A program made the translations under genes and the position numbers. The notes beneath the pieces are model-generated. The model was given only the letters and a program-made list of their open reading frames with translations. It did not search any database and had not been told where the DNA came from. 64,000 nucleotides of DNA. Origin: Galeruca laticollis (lineage: Eukaryota; Arthropoda; Insecta; Coleoptera; Chrysomelidae). Positions 43,698 to 55,404 of this stretch are shown in pieces. The DNA is taken from NCBI GenBank assembly GCA_963921935.1, contig OY998184.1:29789567-29853566 (forward strand). Reading direction: 5' to 3'. Positions within the stretch are counted from its first letter, which is position 1. Every line of letters starts with the position of its first letter.

Positions 43698-45310
43698 TTA
43701 TATTTATTTATTTATTTATTTAAACGGAAAACCCCCACTACAAAATACAACAGCATACAATATGGTTATGTTTACATTCAACTAACTTAACTAAGTAACA
43801 GTAACACAACATGATAATATCATAACAAGCATATATATACAATCACTTCAAAGGAACCTTAGTAAAGTACTCTTAAAGACTTTGAATGAGCCATTAAAAA
43901 CATCCAATATATCCTCTCTATTTAAAAATTCTAGAGATCTGTCTATGAATGAATGTCTACCATAATTAGTTCTGTGAAAACTAATGGAAAATAATTTACA
44001 ATGCCGCAGCGCTCTTTGTGGAACTTCAAGATATATTTATATTTCAGGCAGCAAGGATGGACATGATGCAATACCATTTAATATTTAATAAATCAGATAA
44101 ATGTCAAACATAAGCTTTCTTTTATCCAGAGTAAGCAATTTTAGTTCATGTAAAATATGAGAATAGTCATGATCAATGAGATTCAAATTAAATCTATAAT
44201 TACAATATCTCAAGAATTTGTTTTGTAATCTTTCGAGTAATAACTTATAAACAATATAAATATTGAGGCGTCCAAATAACTGTTCCATATTCTAGTTGAG
44301 ATCTGACCAACCCAACATAAACAGACCTCACAGCTTCCAGAGATAGATCATTACAATTCCTCAAAGTAAATCCCAACATCCTTCGAGACCCAACCACCAA
44401 TTGATTGATATGCTCACCAAAACTTAAGTGAGAGTCAAAAAGTTTTCCCAAATCCTCAGCCAATTCTTTACTTATCAGCAATTGACCATCTATTGAATAC
44501 GAGAATGAGATCATAGTTTCCTTTTTTCTAAAAGAGATCTTAAAGCATTTTTCAACATTCAAATCCAACAAGTTTACCCGACACCATTCAGACAGATTAT
44601 CTAGCTTCCTTTGAATTAAACCAATATCGATGTCATTCCAAACCACTAAGAATAATTTGAGATCATCAGCGAATATTAAAAACTCACACTCCTTTATATC
44701 ATCTTTGAGATCATTAACAAACAGGCTAAACAACAACGGAGAACAGTGCCCCCCCCCCCCGAGGGACACCAATCACTCTTGACAAAAAGTTCCCAATTTT
44801 CACCTTCAAACTTCTCCCACTAAGAAAACTAAGCACCCAATTCACTAATTTGTCTGATAAACCTAAATTTTTTAATTCCTCAATCAACAAGTGATTAACT
44901 CTGTCGAAAGCTTGGGAAAAATCAGTATATATGGCATCAACCTGATGCGCTCTCTCTAAGGCAGCAGACAGCGTACCATTGTATGTAAGCATATTGGTTA
45001 CCGTAAATTGATCCCCCTCCTAAAGTTGTGCTACTCATTAATTATAATCTCTTAACACTGCCAATTCAAACAGTTATACATCAAACTATCAAAAACATTT
45101 TGGATTGAAGACTGTATAGATACACTGCGATAATTTTTAATATCACTTCTTGAACCTGATTTAAATATCGGAGAAACAAAACTTTCCTTCCAACTATCAG
45201 GAAACATACCTGAAGATAAAGATAAATGAAATAGCTGACACAAAGGCAGCATTAAGCATATACTACCCTGTTTCGAGACCAAATTTGGAATACCATCAGG
45301 ACCAATCATT
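43698..45310 (-). mobile_element. 5'-truncated CR1/jockey-like non-LTR retrotransposon
   Basis: The insertion runs on the minus strand from the truncated RT (45310) through the ORF2 C-terminus to a (TAAA)n tail at 43698-43722, which marks the 3' end. The tail, the 3' UTR of about 360 bases and the 5' truncation are typical of target-primed insertion. Confidence 0.8.
44085..45310 (-). pseudogene. Reverse transcriptase of the CR1/jockey-like element
   Basis: RT blocks in order on the minus strand: IGPDGIPNLV and SWKESFVSPIFKSGSRSDIK (fingers), YTDFSQAFDRVNHLLI (first catalytic Asp), GVPRGG...CSPLLFSLFVND, FLIFADDLKLF (intact catalytic Asp pair), then thumb-like LDLNVEKC and GLVRSQLEYGTVIW, with a C-terminal part to 44085. 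Frame changes occur at about 45040, inside a run of twelve C on + (44749-44760) and at 44270. With the homopolymer as the main lesion in the palm, this RT is better preserved than the others in the window, but the endonuclease is missing by 5' truncation. Confidence 0.85.
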
Positions 45311-46130
45311 CAACGAAGAGATGCTTTGTTTCAATAAGTTGTTAATATAATTTATCAGATTGTAATACCAGTAATTGTTACATCCTTCATTCTAAAACAA
45401 ATGTAACTACTCTAACCTTACCTGCTAAATTTTGTATCGGTTATGAACCAAATTTTAGAGGCATATTCTCTAATCAGTAACAATGTCGTTCATAGACGTT
45501 CGGAATTGCATTGAAAGAACCAATGGAATGCTCAAAGGTGTGCAATACGATCCTGCATTTGTGTCAAGAATTATATATGCTTGTTTTATGCTCCACAACA
45601 TTATTATAAAAAGGATTATACCTTCTTCATCTTCTTCGGCATTTTCCCATATCATGAGTTGACTGTTATTTCCATCCACAGTTCCCTTAAGTTCCAATCT
45701 CCTTCTTTCGGAATATACAAATTGATGAATATCTAATTTTATAGGAACATGACAACAATTTTGTCGATGAAGATGATATTGGCCGATTGGACGATGCTCA
45801 TTTATTAAATAGGGTTAATAATACAGTTTGCAATCAAATTACAAATAATCTCTTTAATTGAGCAAGACTTTTTGTATATTTTAATACAATAATTGAAGAA
45901 CAATTTTCTTAAGCTTCTTGTGTTATGGCTCTTACATGGTACCATTTATAAGAATCAAAATGAAAAATATCAATTATTAAAATAACAATTCCAGAAAATT
46001 TACAATGTCCATTTTAATACGATCATGTACTATAAATTCACATTAACTTTTTTATAGGAAGAAAATTGAAATTGTTTTATTGAATTATTTTTTTTATGTT
46101 ATTTTACTAAACATAACGACAATGCAAGTT
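45311..46130. other. Interval with one unassigned open frame
   Basis: The minus strand at 45697-45470 is open for 75 codons (starts MELKGTVDGNNSQLMIWEN, then an acidic EEDEEG stretch). I cannot place it in a family; it might be a transposon protein fragment. Confidence 0.35.
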
Positions 46131-46273
46131 TTTTAAAACCTTACATAGGACAACTTTTTATTCAAAGTGATAGAGTAGTACTCCCTAAGGCAAATTAGTA
46201 GAAAATAATTTAACTACTTAGGAAGTACTACTCTATCACTTCGAATAAAAAAATTGGTCTGTCGGGTTTTAAA
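46131..46273. mobile_element. Hairpin MITE
   Basis: Inverted arms of about 59 bp (46131-46189 and 46215-46273) share AAGTGATAGAGTAGTACT at their core, around a 25-bp loop. Confidence 0.75.
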
Positions 46274-47049
46274 GAATTTGCACTGTATACGATTTTTTCC
46301 AATAACACTGATTAAAGTATAGGTGACTCAGGAACCTGGTCCAAGCAAAATTCCTACCTAAAGTATTGTACTAAACATAACATCACAATCCAACAAATAT
46401 CTGAAAATATAGATGTTTTTTAATAAACTGATTATTCAGTGTATCCCGTTAAATTAACACCATATTGAAAACTATTGATTTTAGAAAAAAAATTATTCTT
46501 TGTGAAAACTCTGCATAGTCTAACACATAAAATGCAATTACCGAATATAAAATTTTATAGCTAGTAACTTTTTTGTAAAATTATTAATAAAACAGTTTGA
46601 AACAGGAAGTAAAATAATACTAGAGTCAGGTAGCTGTAACTCTGCAAGTGAGTATTAAATTCAATTGCAAACAACTTTTTAAAGTGTAATTTTTTGATAT
46701 TTTCAAAAATAAAAGTACTTTCCTCTTGAGCTATATTGATATTTTTTGACAAATCTTGTTTACTACTAATAAATATTGATATTAGGTTATTGCGTTTTAG
46801 GATTTAGAACATGTAGTAAAAAAGAATAAGTTAATAACTAAAATCAATAACAAAAAACTTGACACCCACTTACGGACAGGGGGGCACACTGTGGGCAATT
46901 TAAGAATATGAATCCAAGTCCAACACAAAATCATAATCAGGATACTTGACTCGAAGATTGAATTAACGCAGGTTTAGCATTTTTTCCTTTATTACCCTCA
47001 TATCTGTGACATTTTTTGCAATTTATTTCAGGATTATTATTTTTTCACT
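46274..47049. other. AT-rich non-coding interval
   Basis: Nothing recognised. Confidence 0.45.
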
Positions 47050-47765
47050 TTCATCATTACAATTACTTTATTTTAGAGTCTTGCACCCCAGTACTTGACG
47101 TTTTCCTTTCCTCGATGGTCTTTTAGATGACTCTTCAACTTAGTGTGTTCAACTAGTTGATTCTTAGGAATCCTACTTTGATTTGGGAACTCTTTCTCTG
47201 ACTCTTCTCTAATTTCTTCATTATTTGGTATGTATGCAATTTTAAAATTTAAGTGGATATAACCAAATTTAAAAAATCACGTAATTCATACCTAATCCTA
47301 TGTCATGAATATAGAATATGCCGTTGACTACCACCCAACCTGTAACATCTAGTAATGGTTCTTCAGTATCTCATAAAGGTTTAATAGGATACCCTATGTT
47401 TCCTGTTTCTTTTGTGATAATTCTATTCTTTCTTGTCTTTGCTTTAACTGGACACTTCCTGTCGGTGAATGTCTGAAATTGGTAAAAATTATAACAAAAA
47501 ACATATGTAATTACTGCTATTATGGATAATACTAATAAAAAAAGAAAATCAAGTATTGTACATACCCTTTTCTATTCTGCTGAATCCTTAATAGAACCAC
47601 CTAAACTATTTAATTTGTCTGAAAGCTGTTTCCCTATGTTTTTAATAATAACAGGGCTTATAGCATCAAATTTGTTATTCCTGAACGGTTCATTTTTGTA
47701 TTCAATTCATCCAAATACATTATACATTGTGCCTATATTGGTGTTTTAACTTTGTCTTTATCCAT
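47050..47765 (-). pseudogene. Myb/SANT-like adaptor (NAIF1/zeste type) relic
   Basis: On the minus strand, ATG 47765-47763 begins MDKDKVKTPI, then after a stop YLDELNTKMNRSG and, one frame over, SDKLNSLGGSIKDSAE. The LNSLGG...K...W pattern is the third helix region of the Myb/SANT-like DNA-binding domain found in Harbinger-associated adaptor proteins and zeste-like factors. A second exon after an acceptor at about 47475 reads VKAKTRKNRIITKETGN and then DTEEPLLDVTGWVVVNG, matching the EE.LL...G..AV.G segment that follows the domain in these proteins. A third exon-like piece (47235-47055) is charged (NEEIREESEKEFP). Stops in the first and second exons show it is dead. No matching DDE nuclease was seen nearby. 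Confidence 0.55.
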
Positions 47766-48752
47766 AATAAAAATTACGTGAGTAAGTGAATAAAAAGCTT
47801 ATTTAACCAAACATCTATAAACAAATAAATCGGTAATCTTTTGCTACCTAGCATATGTCAAAAATATACCAACCCTTATAAAATTGTAAAAATATTATCG
47901 TTATGTTTTGTCTTTAGATTTTAACGCAACGATATTACAGAATCTACTCTGAAAAATTATCGTTACCGTAACGACAAGTTACAGAATAGACTTGTTTTTT
48001 TGCACTAAATACACTTCATTAGAATGTTCCAAATGAGTAAATTATTATTATTTGTGTATGCCTCTTCAATTTGGGTTTGTAGAATTCATTTTTATAGAAG
48101 AAATTGATAAACATATTTGAAAAGCTTGTTTATATTTATTTTTGACATAACAAAATGACAAATGACATTTGTATTATAACGTCAACTGACGCTGATGTGA
48201 GGGACGAAACAATTCGATGATTTTAGGAACGGTGCTTGAGAATATCATTTTTAGGAACTATTCGCAAATAGAGCGTTCACAGCCTTGCGTATGCATGACG
48301 TTGGGAACGGCGTCAAGAATAACGAGATTCAGTATATCAGGGTGAATGAAATTTAATCATCGACCACCACACCTGCAATAAATGAATCACCGGTAGCGAC
48401 ATTGATTTTTTAGCGAAATATCGAAACCACACATGAAAAGTCTTAAACTTTAGAAATATTTTTACAAAAGTTACAACTTTTATTTTTCAGGACTGAATAT
48501 CTTTTCAATAAATACATGGAAAATTATCATTGATGCTGCAAATGGAAGATCATATATGAATTATATGGCAAATATATGCATACTTTGCCTGTAGATAATA
48601 TACTTTTTAATTAATTAAAAAAAATAGAATTGCGGGGAGAGGGAAAAGACGAAATTTTCGGTATAAGAGTGTCTGTCGTCTAGCGCAAAAATATTTAAAA
48701 GAGGGCGGAGTTGAGACGTGACATGGCGCGAGTGACGAGCAGTCACTCTTGA
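47766..48752. other. Non-coding interval
   Basis: 48180-48420 is less AT-rich than its surroundings; no gene recognised. Confidence 0.4.
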
Positions 48753-48764
48753 TATATATATATC

Positions 48765-48855
<91 letters not shown>
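48753..48855. repeat. (TA)n microsatellite
   Basis: About 100 bases of TA with few interruptions, the longest simple repeat in the window. Confidence 0.95.
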
Positions 48856-48857
<2 letters not shown>

Positions 48858-50930
48858 AAACCATCTAAAATTGGTAAGGCCAATTGAAGATTACATATAA
48901 AAAAAAAACTAGGAGTTTTAGATGATTGAATTGAATGAAGTGAGCATTTATACTACCAAATATTAAGAAAAGCATTTATATTAAAAGGAATAAAAAGGAT
49001 AGTGAATAAAGATATTTCTAGTAATAGCAGTATGTAAATAAGTACAAAATTTTACCTTAATAATAATCCAATATTACGTTGATGGTAACAGTTACTAGAC
49101 TGTTCAAAACACTGCCATATGAACATCCAGGTAATTACCATGTAGCATCATTTGAAACCTGAAAACAAAAGGAATTAGTATTTGAATAAATAAATGAGTA
49201 TCAATATTTATGGGTAATAAGTAAAAAGGGTTATAATTAAAAAGGTAATTTGAAATAAAAAGTATTTGATTGACAGGCGGAACGTAGCCATGTCAGGTGT
49301 CAACAAGAGTTTGCAATTATGAATATTAATCAACTGGAAGTAACATAAAAATTACTAAATTGATTGCCAACTTGAATTTATTGGTTACGAATAGAATAAT
49401 TTTTATGAAAGGGAAATTTGTAAATAAATAAGAATTTATATGTGATTAACAATCACAAAGATTAGAAAATTGAAAACTATACATTTGCATATATATAATA
49501 CTTGATATTTAGATTGTAAGTTTTATGTAAAATAATGTAAATCAAAATACCTTAAAAAGGGATAACTAACAATATAAGGGATTGTCAATAGTGAAAAAAG
49601 ACATTTTATGAAACCCTTAAGACTATATACAATTAAACAAATAAGTGTTGATACCATCCAGGACAATTAAAAGAACTAATTTACATTTAGAACTAAAAAA
49701 TTCCCCAAACAAACAATTATTTTGAAAGAAAGTGTCAATAGAAGGCTATGAATTTTATGACAAGAGAGAGTTGTTGATTGCGACAAAAAAGTGAAGTGGC
49801 GTGGGTAGCTAAAAAGGGTTAGCATCTATGTAAGAGGCTTCCAAATAAATTTTACTAAAAAAGGAATAAAACATGTGAATTTGCAAAAAAGTTCAATAAT
49901 TCTATAAGCTATTTAAACAGTTTGTGAGAACTGGAGTTTATTCGAACGTGCATCTCTTTCGCTAAAGAGATCTTCAAGAAAAGAGGTGACGCCATCCAGC
50001 AATATGGAGCTTTCTACAGTGGATATATTAAGGTCTGTGCTAATTTAATATTAATTTGGAATTCCAACATAAATAAAAATAAAAACATTCAAATAGTGAA
50101 CAATAAAATAATTTCGAAATTTCATTAAAAGGCCTGAGTATTTTATGATGCATAATAAGAACTTACGTACATGGATATCCATAAATCATAACTAATAAAT
50201 AACTATGTACTTACTTTTAATAATTAATTTGTATCATTGTTTGTTCACCATTGTATGTAAATTTCGTCTAGCTTCCATTTTCTTATTGCAAACATTATCA
50301 TCTTCTGTCTATCACTATACTAATTTCACATCACTCCTATTTATTTTTATATATATGTATATGCAATCGTATGGTTTTGTTTTTGAATATTATCTTGATA
50401 GTTCCAACGTATACATAACGAACATTCAATTTGTATAAACATTTCATATGTGGGAAATAGACTGTAAACACAAATGTGTATCTTCGCTTTCAACGAAGCA
50501 AAATCGTATACTTTCGTCACGCCGACGCAGTAGAGATATGTTCAATAGCATTCCATGCGTCTGACTGTAAAGAGTACAGGGGTGGTATCAAGAAAATTTG
50601 GTGTTTAAAATTAATTACGATTTCAATCTCAAGAATTTATTAAAATTATTTTTCTGTAAAGTGTTTTGCATTTTTATTTTATATACTATCCTTAATAAAT
50701 TTAAAAATATCGACTCACCTCATTCATTCAAAATATCTGGAAACAGTAAATTAAGACACATATATTTTCAAAAATCATTTAATTTCTCAATATACAGTAT
50801 ATGTACAACTCAATAATTAATAAAACCACAGTTAAAATAGACTTATTTATATGCGCCATGAACCCAACGAGAAAAGGTCTACATGTCTCCGGCTATAAAC
50901 AATTCAAATAATAAATAGACAAGTTCAAAT
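48856..50930. other. AT-rich non-coding interval
   Basis: About 2 kb with only short, unrecognised frames (for example 50205-50438, 50598-50816 on +). Confidence 0.5.
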
Positions 50931-51358
50931 AATAATAAAGAGCAGTCGAAGATAGAGGTCAACATGCTTTCGACTCTTCATAAAATGAAATTATAAATTA
51001 AAATTAAACCTATAAAGAGCGGCCGAAGGTAAGTCTCGACTTCATCTTATAAAATAATATATAATAACAATTTAAAAAAAAATTATCAATAATAATAATT
51101 AATAATAAAATGGCACCCGAAACGTGGGGCTCTTATTAAATTAATATAAATTAATAAATATATAATAAAATAACGACCCCAACGTAAGGCTCTAAAAATA
51201 ATTTGGCTCCTAACAAATTTAGCTCTGAAAATTCAATTGGACTCACCGAATCAGATAAACTATAAATTATTAAAATAATTATATTCATTAAAACATAAAC
51301 GTAGAAAATAGAAATTAAAAACAAGAGAATAAAGACAATTTGACAAGAGAATACAATA
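50931..51358 (+). other. Leader of an LTR-type retroelement with PBS-like sites
   Basis: Contains AGCGGCCGAAGGTAAGT (51017), TGGCACCCGAAACGTGGGGC (51112) and CGACCCCAACGTAAGGCTC (51174). The second is a plausible primer-binding site (TGG plus a GC-rich 18-mer) 230 bases ahead of the gag-like ATG. The 5' LTR boundary could not be set. Confidence 0.4.
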
Positions 51359-51976
51359 ATGCCAAATACAAGGAATAAAAAAGACAATACAAAGAATGGA
51401 AACGAAGAACAATCTACATCAACCACAGAAGACATTGGAATGGAGATACCGGCACAACAACAACCAGGACAAGAAAAAGAAAAGGAGATGGAAAGCCTAC
51501 ATAATATGATAAGAAGCCTAATGATTAGTGTAAACGAAGGAAATGCAGAATTAAATAGAAAATTAGAAGCTGGTAATGCAGAATTAAATAGAAAATTAGA
51601 AGCTGGTAATGCAGAATTAAATAGAAAATTAGAAGCTGGTAATGCAGAATTAAATAGAAAATTAGAAGATGGTAACGCAGATTTGCACAAAAATATAGAA
51701 GAAATACAAAATGGAATGGCAGAATTAGAAAGAAACGTAAGAATAAATCTAGAAGAAAAATTTGAACAGTTAAAAAAAGAATTGGTACAAGATAGAGATG
51801 GATATAGAAGAAAAATGGAGAACAAGATCGATGAGAAATTAGGACAAATGGGGGAAGTAATAGGAGGTATAGAAGATGAAATAAAAGGAAATTTTGACAT
51901 ATTGGAAATGAAGACTGAACTAAAGTTTCAAGGTTATGGTGAGAGAATTGAAAAAAATATATATATATATATATAA
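51359..51976 (+). CDS. Gag-like coiled-coil protein with 11-residue repeats
   Basis: Intact 205-codon frame. The N-terminus is hydrophilic (MPNTRNKKDNTKNGNEEQ). Residues 61-104 (51539-51670) are four copies of the 11-residue unit GNAELNRKLEA, encoded by near-identical 33-bp repeats, with a fifth degenerate copy. Charged coiled coil follows to about residue 195. The last residues (IYIYI) come from an AT microsatellite at 51956-51975, so the natural C-terminus is lost. The PBS-like leader upstream and similar fragments elsewhere in the window suggest the N-terminal part of a retroelement gag. No capsid or zinc-knuckle domain is present. An 11-residue period is a known right-handed or straight coiled-coil pattern, so oligomerisation is plausible (inference). 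Confidence 0.55.
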   Translation: MPNTRNKKDNTKNGNEEQSTSTTEDIGMEIPAQQQPGQEKEKEMESLHNMIRSLMISVNEGNAELNRKLEAGNAELNRKLEAGNAELNRKLEAGNAELNRKLEDGNADLHKNIEEIQNGMAELERNVRINLEEKFEQLKKELVQDRDGYRRKMENKIDEKLGQMGEVIGGIEDEIKGNFDILEMKTELKFQGYGERIEKNIYIYI

Positions 51977-51999
51977 TATATTACTCACAAAGACCTGGA

Positions 52000-52599
52000 G
52001 ATTAAAATATATGTGAAAAATTTATTCAATTGATAAATACTTACATATTCATTTAATATTTCAACTGAAATATTGTCATAGTCGAATGATTTATTAACTT
52101 TATGGCATTTGCATACGGGTAACATGTATTATCAAAAGTCCTTTTCTGATCGGATGATAAACTCGTTTTACGTGAACGTTTTCCAAGATTATTCACAGAA
52201 AATAGTTTTAGAAGTTTCAGTATTCATGGTAGAATGGGATATGTTTTTTAGTTCCACTTACTACGTGTATTATTATCACAAGTCAGAGGATCGAAAATTA
52301 GAGTAATAACGAAAAACAAATTAAACTTGAAAAAAAGAGTTATATACTTTTTCTATTCCGTTATGTAAGGTTCTATTCATATGACAATTTTTTTAGCTAG
52401 AGATACTACCAATATATTGAATGAATTCTATTTTTCTGATTCCGCAGTTAAAATTTCACACGCGTATCCAAAATTCCCATTATATATCTTTCAATGCAGC
52501 ATTATAAATGCTCGTTCATCACTTTGCACTAAAAACAGTTCAATTAATAAATACTCAAGCAACATACTTTGTGCTTTATAAAGTATAAACATAAAGGTG
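52000..52599. other. AT-rich non-coding interval
   Basis: Two short frames without recognised similarity. Confidence 0.4.
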
Positions 52600-53870
52600 C
52601 GGTTGTTGGTGGTACAGTGAGATCTTACTCACGCATACTATCCATCTCTACACAACCCTGCCTCCCCAAAGAAGAATTCTCCCCCGCGTGCGCCAAATCT
52701 AAGCGCCATACCCACCAAGTCTTAGTCTCAACGAATACTTCTTCCCACATTCAAAATCTCAAACACAGAAACTTTCCTCAATAAGACAACTCCCAAAAGA
52801 CACTACAGACATCAAAACAAAATTTCTATCTTAAAAAAATTCAACAAAGCATTGGTAAACCACAAAATTACATTCAATATCCTAATATTCCCTAATCCTG
52901 TCTACGTCCACCCCCCTCCCTTCCTTCAAGTTTGACTGAAACTCACATTTACCAACTTTTTATTCGTCTTCGGAAACGGAGAACTCAATACCTCAATTTC
53001 CTATACTTCAGAATTTGGATAATGACAAACTCCCTTCTATGATCCGCATCCTGATAGCATCCGAGACCCACTTTCACCAATATCTCTCCGCCGACATAAA
53101 ATTACACTATTACGAGCTCTAGAAATCCAAGCTTGTCCAATCTGTCCCTAAATATTGTAACCGCTACACTTATACGAGCCCCTTACACCCGACCTCAGGA
53201 TCTAACCTCGCCTACCCGTCCTGCGATTAATCTGGTCACCGTCCCGATAAATGCCACATACTATCCACCCATACCTACTCAAAATGAGGAGGGTCACACC
53301 CCGCATACTACCTTTGCTGCCTCAAAAGACTAGCAAGCCCTGAAAACCCCCAAGGAACCGCTCCAGTTTTGCTAGGGAAGCTATAAGCCCCCTACGACAT
53401 TACTACAAACACTAAAATCATCCAAGAAATAATCGCCATCACCATCATAAATGCCATTCCTTTTTATCGCGACATAGTAGCCGAAAAACGTCCTAGCCTC
53501 TTATGGTTTCCTTCGTCATAAGCATAAGCCGTCGTGCTCTCTTCGCTTTCAATCCTTATCTCATAAGTGACGGCACTCCCTCTAAAACCACAACGACCCC
53601 TCCCCCCGCCTCACCAATATCCGCTTTTAGTACCACCCTTCGACCCATCGGTGTTGCAGGTTTTCTGTGATTTTCCCGTAACCTAGTGAAAAATACAGCC
53701 GTAGCTGTACTTGCCTTCTACCTTTTTCATCTAATTGTTGTCTTTTCACCATTCACAAATTTAATTTCCAAAGTCACGATTCACCCGTCCCCACGAGGCA
53801 TTCTACTACCGAGCCACACATTTTCATGCAACACACAAAGCTACAACACATGGAAACACTGGTCAACAAC
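52600..53870 (+). pseudogene. Decayed ORF1 (gag) of a jockey-type element
   Basis: A C-rich, G-poor plus strand unlike the surrounding AT-rich DNA. Around 53020-53095 it reads KLPSMIRILIASETHFHQYL and near 53220-53330 CDxSGHRPDKCH (x is a stop) and GGSHPAYYLCCLKRL. These fit the second and third zinc-knuckle blocks (C..CG..H....C and C.NCGG.H.A.Y.GC) of jockey-type ORF1 proteins, with the first knuckle eroded. A Pro/Thr/Ser-rich stretch (53570-53640) and a final hydrophobic part follow. Stops and frame changes are numerous. The C-terminal end is interrupted by the foldback element at 53882-54800 and seems to resume after it. Confidence 0.5.
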
Positions 53871-53881
53871 ATCCCTAACTA

Positions 53882-54800
53882 AGTGAAAATTGTCAAGCTG
53901 TGTGCACGTTCTAATGTAATTGGATGAAGAAAAGGTAAGTATTTCGTGCAGAATTTTAATTTATAAAATTATAGCAAAGCGCTTTCAACAAATAATGTCA
54001 TCATCAGTGCGTACCTGCAAGTAAGTAACATTGAATTGAATTTCAGAAATTATGATAATGAGAACGTTGAAAATTGAAAACATTGAAAAAATCACTTACT
54101 CGTCAGGTGTACAAGAACCAAACCATAAAAATACGATGTGTCCAGAGGACCATGTAAATATTTAAAAAAAGGACATCATAAGAACAACATTTTAAAAATA
54201 TACTTATACCAGGATTAACCTGGATGAAAGTTTCAAAAAGCGAGACACGTGTCTGGTGAAATTTAGTCCACTATATAACTAAATAAACAAATGAAAATTG
54301 ACATTGTGTCTAAAGCTGACAATGAAATTTGGCATAGAACATGACAGAAAAATAATGATCTGTGTTATGTTATTTTTTTTATATATATCATGTTCTATGC
54401 CAAACTTCGTTGTCAGCTTTTGACACAATGTCAATTTTCATTTGTTTATTTAGTTATATAGTGGACTAAGTTTCAGCAGACAAGTGTCTCGCTTTTTGAA
54501 ACTTTTATCCAGGTTAATCCTGGTATAAATATATTTTTAAAATATTGTTCTTATGATGTCCCTCTTTAAATATTTACATGGTCCTCTGGACACATCGTAT
54601 TTTTATGGTTTGGTTTTTGTACACCTGACGAGTAAGTAATTTTTTCAATTTTCAACGTTCTCATTATCATAATTTCTGAAATTCGATTCAATGTTACTTA
54701 CTTAAGGTACGCACTGATGATGACATTATTTGTCGGAAGCGCTTTGCTATAATTTTATAAATTGAAATTCTGCACGAAATACTTACCTTTTCTCCATCCA
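53882..54800. mobile_element. 0.92-kb foldback (long-TIR) element
   Basis: Arms of about 420 bp (53919-54344 and 54388-54802) are inverted copies at roughly 90 percent or better by eye, with a 43-bp AT-rich centre. An 11-bp direct repeat, ATCCCTAACTA, flanks the unit (53871-53881 and 54801-54811); the right copy abuts the arm, the left is separated from its arm by about 37 bp. Long arms and a 9-11 bp duplication would fit a MULE-type foldback (inference). It carries no coding sequence. Confidence 0.75.
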
Positions 54801-54954
54801 ATCCCTAACTATGCCCTGAAGAGGAAATTATCCCATATCAGGGACCGACATACGAAAACATTCAAGGGAACTGAATAAAATCACCATTTATCTCTCTAAT
54901 TTCACCAAGGTATTGATTTTATAGTATAGTATAATTATTTTGTAGGAAGTTCCT

Positions 54955-55402
54955 GATGAGATCGAAGATGCTGAATTATTGGGAGCACAAACAAATGAGA
55001 ACGATAACAGTTGTCAGACCAATATAGCAGCAGAAGATTATATATATCGGAGCCACTAAAAAGTTAAAGGCAAGGATACAAAAAGTAGAGATGTGTTATA
55101 ATTTTTTGAAAGACAATGCTATAAAAACAAAGTATTATACTGGTTAGTATTCATTTATCAAGTTACAAGTACATGTCGAAACCTTGAAAAACTATCTTCC
55201 AGTGCATCATAATTCCAGCTTAGCAGTTTTCGAGCAGGTGCTACTAACATTGATAAAGTTGAGACTGAACTTGGATTTCAAGGATTTAGCATACCGTTTT
55301 GGTAACAGTCCCACTACAGTATCAAGATACTTCAATAATATCATGGATGGTTTGTACGACAGGTTGAAGAAATTAATAGTCTGGCCAAGCCGAGAAATTT
55401 GA
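54955..55402 (+). pseudogene. N-terminal part of a HTH/DDE_4-type transposase
   Basis: 55184-55402 is open and reads EQVLLTLIKLRLNLDFKDLA and YRFGNSPTTVSRYFNN, ending LKKLIVWPSREI. This is the helix-turn-helix segment (HTH_Tnp_4) that precedes the DDE_4 nuclease in IS4EU-type transposases of animals. Upstream (55095-55180) NAIKTKYYTG-like readings fit the preceding block after a frame change. The DDE nuclease itself is absent: at 55405 the sequence switches to a non-LTR element. Confidence 0.75.
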
Positions 55403-55404
55403 AG

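Noticed and set aside
48607..48864. ORF of alternating Ile-Tyr
   Set aside because: It is the translation of a TA microsatellite.
51151..51900. 249-codon Ser/Phe-rich frame on the minus strand
   Set aside because: It is the antisense shadow of the repeat-bearing gag-like ORF at 51359-51976; its repeats are the complement of the 33-bp units.
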